A DNA stretch of 26,106 bases from SIG459 sp045638085 (GTDB lineage Bacteria > Bacillota > Clostridia > Oscillospirales > Oscillospiraceae): the NCBI GenBank assembly GCA_045638085.1, contig JAZUAQ010000029.1:1-26106 (forward strand), written 5' to 3'. Of the stretch, positions 22,307 through 26,106 are shown one piece after another; positions within the stretch are counted from its first letter, which is position 1; each line of letters opens with the position of its first letter. The position numbers and the translations under genes are program-made. A model generated the notes under the pieces. It did no database searches. It was not told the DNA's origin and saw only the letters and a list, made by a program, of their open reading frames with translations.

Positions 22307-22804
22307 TTATTCTATATCCAAAAGCTGTCCTAATACAGCCAATCTTGGATCTATTGGTTTGCTGCAGTTGCAAGGTCCCTCATTCAAGTCCTTTCCGCAG
22401 ATACCGCAAAGACCTTTGCAGTCCTCGGTGCAGAGGAACTTGGTTTCCATATCGAGAATGAAGCTTGTCTCCAGAATCTCGCTCACGTTGATGCCGTTGC
22501 CCTCGATAACATAGATATCGGGGTTTTCTGCATCTTCGGGATTATCCGCAAGGGTGAGCTCCACTTCCTGAATCTTGGTGCTTTCAAACTGCTTTCCGCA
22601 GCGGTCGCACACGCAGATCATATCAGCTTCGATCTCTCCGACGAGGGTGATGAGTCCGGCGGTGTTTACCACCTCGCCCTTTGCTTTAGGGGCAGACTTG
22701 AATTCCTCCACAGAGGGAAAGTCCAGCGCCGCAATATCCAGTTCGCACTCGAATGCCTTGCGGGAACCGGGCATATCTATGATGTTTATCAAATCAAGCC
22801 ACAT
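22307..22804 (-). CDS. YceD family protein (DUF177), large-rRNA accumulation protein
   Basis: This 165-residue YceD/DUF177 protein is associated with 23S rRNA accumulation and 50S assembly in characterised homologues. CVCDRCG is at 64-70, and the conserved C-terminal cluster of cysteines lies at 125-147 (CTEDCKGLCGICG and CNC), likely metal binding. The start is ATG 22802-22804, with GAGG 6 bp upstream; a GTG four codons earlier would place the ribosome site inside the coding frame. A perfect promoter lies 27 bp upstream. It is followed by rpmF, as in many bacteria. Confidence 0.92.
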   Translation of the reverse strand: MWLDLINIIDMPGSRKAFECELDIAALDFPSVEEFKSAPKAKGEVVNTAGLITLVGEIEADMICVCDRCGKQFESTKIQEVELTLADNPEDAENPDIYVIEGNGINVSEILETSFILDMETKFLCTEDCKGLCGICGKDLNEGPCNCSKPIDPRLAVLGQLLDIE

Positions 22805-22830
22805 ATCGCACCTCACACAGTCGCCTTAGT

Positions 22831-22859
22831 ATTATAGTTTATAGACGGGCTGTTGTCAA
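22831..22859 (-). promoter_or_regulatory. Promoter of yceD-rpmF
   Basis: Perfect TTGACA (22854-22859), 17-bp spacer and perfect TATAAT (22831-22836) on the minus strand. One of the strongest promoters in the window, fitting a ribosomal-protein operon. Confidence 0.9.
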
Positions 22860-22870
22860 TACAAAAATCA

Positions 22871-22899
22871 TTGACATTTCTGTATATTTCGCAGATAAT
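22871..22899 (+). promoter_or_regulatory. Promoter of the RluA-lipoprotein operon
   Basis: TTGACA (22871-22876), a 17-bp spacer and GATAAT (22894-22899) lie 27 bp before the ATG and diverge from the yceD promoter with 11 bp between the two -35 boxes. Confidence 0.8.
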
Positions 22900-22925
22900 A
22901 AAGGCATAAAAGGGAGTAAAAATGT

Positions 22926-23885
22926 ATGAAAGAACTTATTATAAAACAAAATGACGCAGGACAGCGTCTTGACCGCTTTGTGGGCAAGGCGGTGCCTTTG
23001 CTGCCCGAATCCTTACTGCAAAAATATATACGTCTTAAGCGCATTAAGCTCAACGGCAAGGGCGCGAAACGCGACACCCGACTCAATCTTGGCGACACAC
23101 TTCAATTATACATCAACGATGAGTTTTTTGAAAAGCCCAAAGAGGAAAATTCCTATCTTAAGGTTTCAACTCCCCGATTGAACATTGTATACGAAGACGA
23201 GAACATTCTGCTGGCCGACAAGAAACCCGGTGTGCTCTGCCACAGCGCCGGCAAATGGGACTACAACACCCTTATCGCCAACATCCAGGCCTACGCTTAC
23301 CAGAAGGGCGAATGGCGTCCCAAAGAGGAGCATAGCTTCGCCCCCGCCCTTTGCAACCGCATTGACCGCAACACCGGCGGCATAGTCATCGCTGCAAAAA
23401 ACGCAGAGGCGCTGCGCATACTCAACGATAAAATCCGCGACCGCGAGATAGACAAGCGCTATCTCTGCATAGTCCACGGCAGACCCAAGCCCGCAGAAGG
23501 CAGACTTGAGGGTTATATTTTCAAGGACGCCAAGAAAAACCAGGTCTATGTGAAAGATCACTCCGAACCCGGCGCCAAAACCGCCGTTACGGACTATAAG
23601 CTCATCAAAAGTGCCAACGGACTCAGCCTTGTGGAATGCACACTCCATACGGGACGCACCCACCAGATACGCGCTCAGATGTCCCATGCCGGCTGGCCCC
23701 TTTTGGGTGACGGCAAGTATGGCAGCGAGAGAAAGAATAAGTCCTTCGGCGAGACGGAAGGTCAGGCTCTTTATTCCTATAAGCTCCGCTTTGACTTCCC
23801 CACCGATGCGGGAATACTTAACTATCTTCGCGGCATGGAGTTCGAAGTGACGGATATAGATTTTGTAAACAAATATTTCGGATAA
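22926..23885 (+). CDS. RluA-family RNA pseudouridine synthase
   Basis: This 319-residue enzyme isomerises uridine to pseudouridine in rRNA or tRNA. An S4-like RNA-binding domain occupies about 10-70 (LDRFVGKAV, KRIKLNGKGAKRDTRLNLGD), followed by the catalytic domain with motif I (YEDENILLADKKPG, near 89-102). Catalytic Asp147 lies in NRIDRNTGG, a variant of the usual HRLDxxTSG with the first His replaced by Asn. RTHQIRAQM and DGKYG follow. GGGAG lies 9 bp before the chosen ATG; an ATG at 22922 is in another frame. The target RNA cannot be assigned. A lipoprotein gene follows with a 13-bp gap, likely co-transcribed. Confidence 0.93.
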   Translation: MKELIIKQNDAGQRLDRFVGKAVPLLPESLLQKYIRLKRIKLNGKGAKRDTRLNLGDTLQLYINDEFFEKPKEENSYLKVSTPRLNIVYEDENILLADKKPGVLCHSAGKWDYNTLIANIQAYAYQKGEWRPKEEHSFAPALCNRIDRNTGGIVIAAKNAEALRILNDKIRDREIDKRYLCIVHGRPKPAEGRLEGYIFKDAKKNQVYVKDHSEPGAKTAVTDYKLIKSANGLSLVECTLHTGRTHQIRAQMSHAGWPLLGDGKYGSERKNKSFGETEGQALYSYKLRFDFPTDAGILNYLRGMEFEVTDIDFVNKYFG

Positions 23886-23898
23886 GGAGGACGAGAAT

Positions 23899-24753
23899 AT
23901 GAAGCGCATTATAGCCATCGCACTTATTATCTGCTTTGCCCTTTCCCTCTGCGCCTGCGGAGATACAGCGGGTGGCGAGATGCCCTCTCCCCCAACTCCC
24001 AAGCCCGATGACGCCATGACTTATCCCGTGGAGGGCGGAGAGGAGCATTATATTGACCGTCCCATGCCCACACCTCCCCTGGAAAATGCTGAGCCCTCCG
24101 AAGCTCCCGATATTCCTCAGCCCGAAGAGACGGCGGTGCCCAACGAAGTGCAGCCCTTCCCCACACCTGAAGCGCCTCCAAGTAAGTTCCCCTATACATT
24201 AAGAATAGATAACCCCGCTCAGGGCATATATAAAGAGCCCTCATATGACAGCGCTAAGGTTGGCATGGTCATCACCGCCACGGTTTACACCATTGTTGAC
24301 GAGGCCACCGATGACGAAGGGTTCCTCTGGGGCAAGCTGAAGTCCGGCGCAGGCTGGGTTGACCTTGATTCAATCGCCGCTTTCAACGGAAACGCGCCCC
24401 TTGTCACTGCAAACTTTGCCGACCTGAACCGCATCGAAGAGCCCTATGAGGCTTTTTATCCTGCGCAGCGCTATGAATGGGCAGTCCTCGCAGACATCAG
24501 AGTCACGGCTCCCGTGACGGATGTGAAGCTTTTGATGCTTGAGCCTTTGGACTACAGCGTGTATGAAGAGTATTGCACTCTCAGCGCCCTCGATCCTCTT
24601 CAACCCTTCGTCACCGAGCTTTACTTCAGCGGCGATTTCACCACCTATGGACTTTCCCTCATCGATGAATTCGGCATGGAGCGCATCTTCGCCATCGGTC
24701 AAAGCGGCAGAAACGGCGAACTTGTGGTCTGGGAAGTTACCGGAAACAACTGA
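23899..24753 (+). CDS. Lipoprotein with Pro-rich linker and SH3-like domain
   Basis: This 284-residue protein has a type II signal peptide: two positive residues, a hydrophobic stretch to about 17, then LSLCAC, with Cys20 the likely lipidated residue. A low-complexity Pro/Glu/Thr-rich linker follows (about 25-95), and then a bacterial SH3-like domain (about 98-150) with YKEPSYDSAKVG and GAGWVDLDSI. A C-terminal beta-rich domain (about 160-284) is not recognised. It should be anchored to the outer face of the cytoplasmic membrane; SH3-like domains often bind cell-wall peptides. AAGGAGG overlaps the end of the upstream gene. Ends at a strong terminator. Function unknown. Confidence 0.85.
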   Translation: MKRIIAIALIICFALSLCACGDTAGGEMPSPPTPKPDDAMTYPVEGGEEHYIDRPMPTPPLENAEPSEAPDIPQPEETAVPNEVQPFPTPEAPPSKFPYTLRIDNPAQGIYKEPSYDSAKVGMVITATVYTIVDEATDDEGFLWGKLKSGAGWVDLDSIAAFNGNAPLVTANFADLNRIEEPYEAFYPAQRYEWAVLADIRVTAPVTDVKLLMLEPLDYSVYEEYCTLSALDPLQPFVTELYFSGDFTTYGLSLIDEFGMERIFAIGQSGRNGELVVWEVTGNN

Positions 24754-24773
24754 TTACAATATTGAAAATAGTC

Positions 24774-24802
24774 AAAAGACCGAGGGTAATCCTCGGTCTT
24801 TT
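24774..24802. terminator. Bidirectional intrinsic terminator
   Basis: A perfect 12-bp stem, AAAAGACCGAGG (24774-24785) with 24791-24802, and a GTAAT loop; T-runs in both directions. It separates the lipoprotein gene from the convergent PPOX-family gene. Confidence 0.93.
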
Positions 24803-24806
24803 TGCT

Positions 24807-25301
24807 TTATTTTCTGCTTGGCATGGGGCGCTTTTTTGCAGTGAACTCAGCGATGCGGATTTTGATGGCAGTAACTCCGCCCACCATTTTCTCCGAAAAC
24901 TCGAAGTCTCCTCCGGTCTGTGTCTTCATCAGATAGGTGAGGGTTTCCATTTTGCCCTCTGCGTCCTCCACAATCTCGGCTACGCCCTCTCCCATAACAG
25001 AAGAATAGCTGACTCCATACCGGCAGGCAACATCGCCCTCGAAAGGGACTATGTCCGTATCTATCTCCACGAAAACATTGGGATTCGCTTTCAGCACATC
25101 CAGTTTACGGCCTTTGGTGGCACCGTGGAGGTACAAAGTAAGCATATTATCCTCAATCTTATAACCGTAATTCATAGGCACCACGTAGGGCTTATTGCCA
25201 TCTATCATGCCTATATGGGCAATCTTTGCTCTATCCAAAATGCCGATAATCTCATTGATATCGGTGACTTCTCTTTCTCTTCTTGTGATTCCGCGTTTCA
25301 T
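24807..25301 (-). CDS. Pyridoxamine-5'-phosphate-oxidase-fold flavoprotein, Nim-like
   Basis: This 164-residue protein is a member of the split-barrel FMN-binding family that includes NimA-like nitroimidazole-reducing proteins. It shows the MKRGITRREREVTD start, AHIGMIDGNKPYVVPMNYGY near 28-48, LYLHGATKGRKLDVL, and ACRYGVSYSSVMGEGVAEIV. In related proteins the region near GATKGRK binds the FMN phosphate. The physiological substrate is unknown, and resistance should not be assumed. I chose ATG 25299-25301 because GGGGTG lies 6 bp ahead; an upstream in-frame extension to 25406 runs into the inverted-repeat element and is not family-like. The left end of that element is only 19 bp from the start codon. 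Confidence 0.88.
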   Translation of the reverse strand: MKRGITRREREVTDINEIIGILDRAKIAHIGMIDGNKPYVVPMNYGYKIEDNMLTLYLHGATKGRKLDVLKANPNVFVEIDTDIVPFEGDVACRYGVSYSSVMGEGVAEIVEDAEGKMETLTYLMKTQTGGDFEFSEKMVGGVTAIKIRIAEFTAKKRPMPSRK

Positions 25302-25320
25302 ATTTTTCACCCCGAAAATT

Positions 25321-25592
25321 AGCCTGGCAGACATAGTCCGAACCCGTTTTTGATGGCATACCCGTCGGCATTGCTGCGTTGTCGACTTTTGAAAGGCACA
25401 AAGCATTTCTGCAAGCCGCCGCCTTGCACTGCCTTAGTGTATGACCTCAAAAATCTTTGACTCCCCGAGAGTGGATTTTTGTGTCAGGTAAAATTGAATT
25501 ATGCAGGTGGGTCGTAACCCACCAAAGAATAAAATGAAGTCTGGCGCTAAAATCCACCTCGCGGAGCGTGTTCGGATTATATCTGCCAGGCT
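25321..25592. mobile_element. MITE-like non-coding element with 26-bp inverted ends
   Basis: The ends match as an imperfect inverted repeat: 25321-25346 and 25567-25592 agree at 23 of 26 positions (AGCCTGGCAGA, then ATA and TCCGAAC blocks, with differences at three sites). No ORF of interest lies inside. The interior holds several hairpins: TGCAAG/CTTGCA at 25410-25428, GTGGATTTT/AAAATCCAC at 25471 and 25549, and GGTGGGT/ACCCACC at 25506-25523. The right end abuts the stop codon of the RluA-type gene; the left end lies just before the PPOX gene. Size and form suit a miniature inverted-repeat element or a structured intergenic repeat. A target-site duplication longer than a TA-like dinucleotide is not seen. 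The whole non-coding gap is 25302-25591. Confidence 0.6.
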
Positions 25593-26106
25593 TACTGCGC
25601 CCAGTCGGGCAGTGCTTCAAAGCTTCTTGCCTCCCCCTTATAGGGGAAACTCACTCGGCAGGAGAACAGAAACGGACTTTCCGCCTCGTCCCTAGAGCCG
25701 TATTTATGGTCTCCTACAAGGGGAAATCCCCGGGAGGAAAACTGCACTCTTATCTGGTGGCTGCGTCCCGTATGAAGGCGGATGCCCACAAGGCTCTTTT
25801 CACCGGGGCGCAAAGTCTTAAACTCCAGACGGGCTTTTTTAACGCCACAGCGCTCACGTTTCACAACAAATACCTTGTTTTTTCGGGAATCCTTCCACAA
25901 AAGGTCCTCCCAATCCCCCTTTTCGGGAGGGCAGCCATGGACGAGGGCCACATATTCCTTCACCAAATCTCCATTCTGTATCATTTTGGAGAAGAGGGCG
26001 GCTGCGCTCTTTGTGCGGGCATATACCATCACACCGCCCACATTTTTATCAAGGCGGTGGAGGGTATATATCTCTCCTCCCAAGTCGGATCGTAGCCATG
26101 TCGTTC
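25592..26106 (-). CDS. RluA-family pseudouridine synthase, N-terminus beyond window
   Basis: The visible 171 codons are the C-terminal catalytic part of a RluA-type synthase, and the frame stays open to the window end. The catalytic motif LHRLDKNVGG contains the canonical His-Arg-Leu-Asp, unlike the NRID variant in the gene at 22926. KEYVALVHG, IRLHTGRSHQIRVQF and GDHKYGS follow. The reading frame upstream of the TTG at 26081-26083 continues (TTWLRSD), so that codon is not the start. It ends at TAA 25592-25594, directly at the edge of the inverted-repeat element. Target RNA unknown. Confidence 0.9.
   Translation of the reverse strand, partial: TTWLRSDLGGEIYTLHRLDKNVGGVMVYARTKSAAALFSKMIQNGDLVKEYVALVHGCPPEKGDWEDLLWKDSRKNKVFVVKRERCGVKKARLEFKTLRPGEKSLVGIRLHTGRSHQIRVQFSSRGFPLVGDHKYGSRDEAESPFLFSCRVSFPYKGEARSFEALPDWAQ

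Noticed and set aside
25302..25406. Upstream extension of the PPOX-family gene
   Set aside because: It reads into the inverted-repeat element and has Cys/Arg-rich unrelated sequence; a ribosome site precedes ATG 25299-25301.
1..26106. CRISPR array, tandem repeats, phage or transposase genes
   Set aside because: No regularly spaced repeats and no integrase, transposase or structural phage protein were found by reading; the only mobile-like structure is the non-coding element at 25321-25592.

Overview
The window looks like a chromosomal segment of an anaerobic Clostridia-type Firmicute, probably near the Oscillospiraceae. Evidence for this: consensus -35/-10 promoters with 15-17 bp spacers, strong AGGAGG ribosome sites, a YceD-rpmF pair, a Der-type GTPase next to a DUF512 radical SAM protein, a GTP-type PEP carboxykinase, and no aerobic functions. 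No phage, integrase, intact insertion sequence or CRISPR array is visible. Taxonomy is inferred from gene content only.

Region 1 (7-12900) is the accessory part and the most interesting. After a lone SDR dehydrogenase, eleven genes sit in two divergent operons around a 171-bp intergenic region (5750-5920). The leftward operon (5749 down to 850) encodes a radical SAM protein, a class I methyltransferase, a MobA/MocA-like nucleotidyltransferase, a histidine phosphatase, an XdhC/CoxI-type molybdoenzyme maturation factor and a DUF364-like protein. The rightward operon (5921 to 12869) encodes a C-GCAxxG-C-C family protein, a single-chain molybdenum aldehyde oxidoreductase of the Desulfovibrio Mop type, a flavin/Fe-S/CCG-domain electron-transfer protein, a 64-residue double-CxxC protein and a phenylacetate-CoA-ligase-like enzyme. 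This matches, from memory, the conserved but biochemically uncharacterised neighbourhood known from Desulfovibrio (families named after DVU_1551 to DVU_1559, with the radical SAM and methyltransferase members called TrsS and TrsM). My reading is that the leftward operon matures or equips the molybdoenzyme and the rightward operon carries the enzyme, its electron partners and a ligase that could activate or release the carboxylate. The substrate is unknown. A perfect 16-bp palindrome lies between the -35 and -10 of the rightward promoter and is a good operator candidate.

Region 2 (12901-16437) holds a zinc-ribbon membrane protein, a nitroreductase, tRNA-Leu(CAG) and GTP-dependent PEP carboxykinase, each with its own promoter and/or terminator.

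Region 3 (16443-22804, all leftward) is housekeeping: yceD-rpmF, a DUF512 radical SAM protein, der, plsY, a trmD fused to a GNAT acetyltransferase domain, and rsmA.

Region 4 (22831-26106) has a divergent promoter pair, a RluA-type pseudouridine synthase with a lipoprotein gene behind it, a PPOX/Nim-like flavoprotein, a 272-bp non-coding element bounded by 26-bp imperfect inverted repeats, and the C-terminal part of a second RluA-type synthase cut by the window end. Convergent gene pairs are separated by compact bidirectional hairpin terminators throughout.
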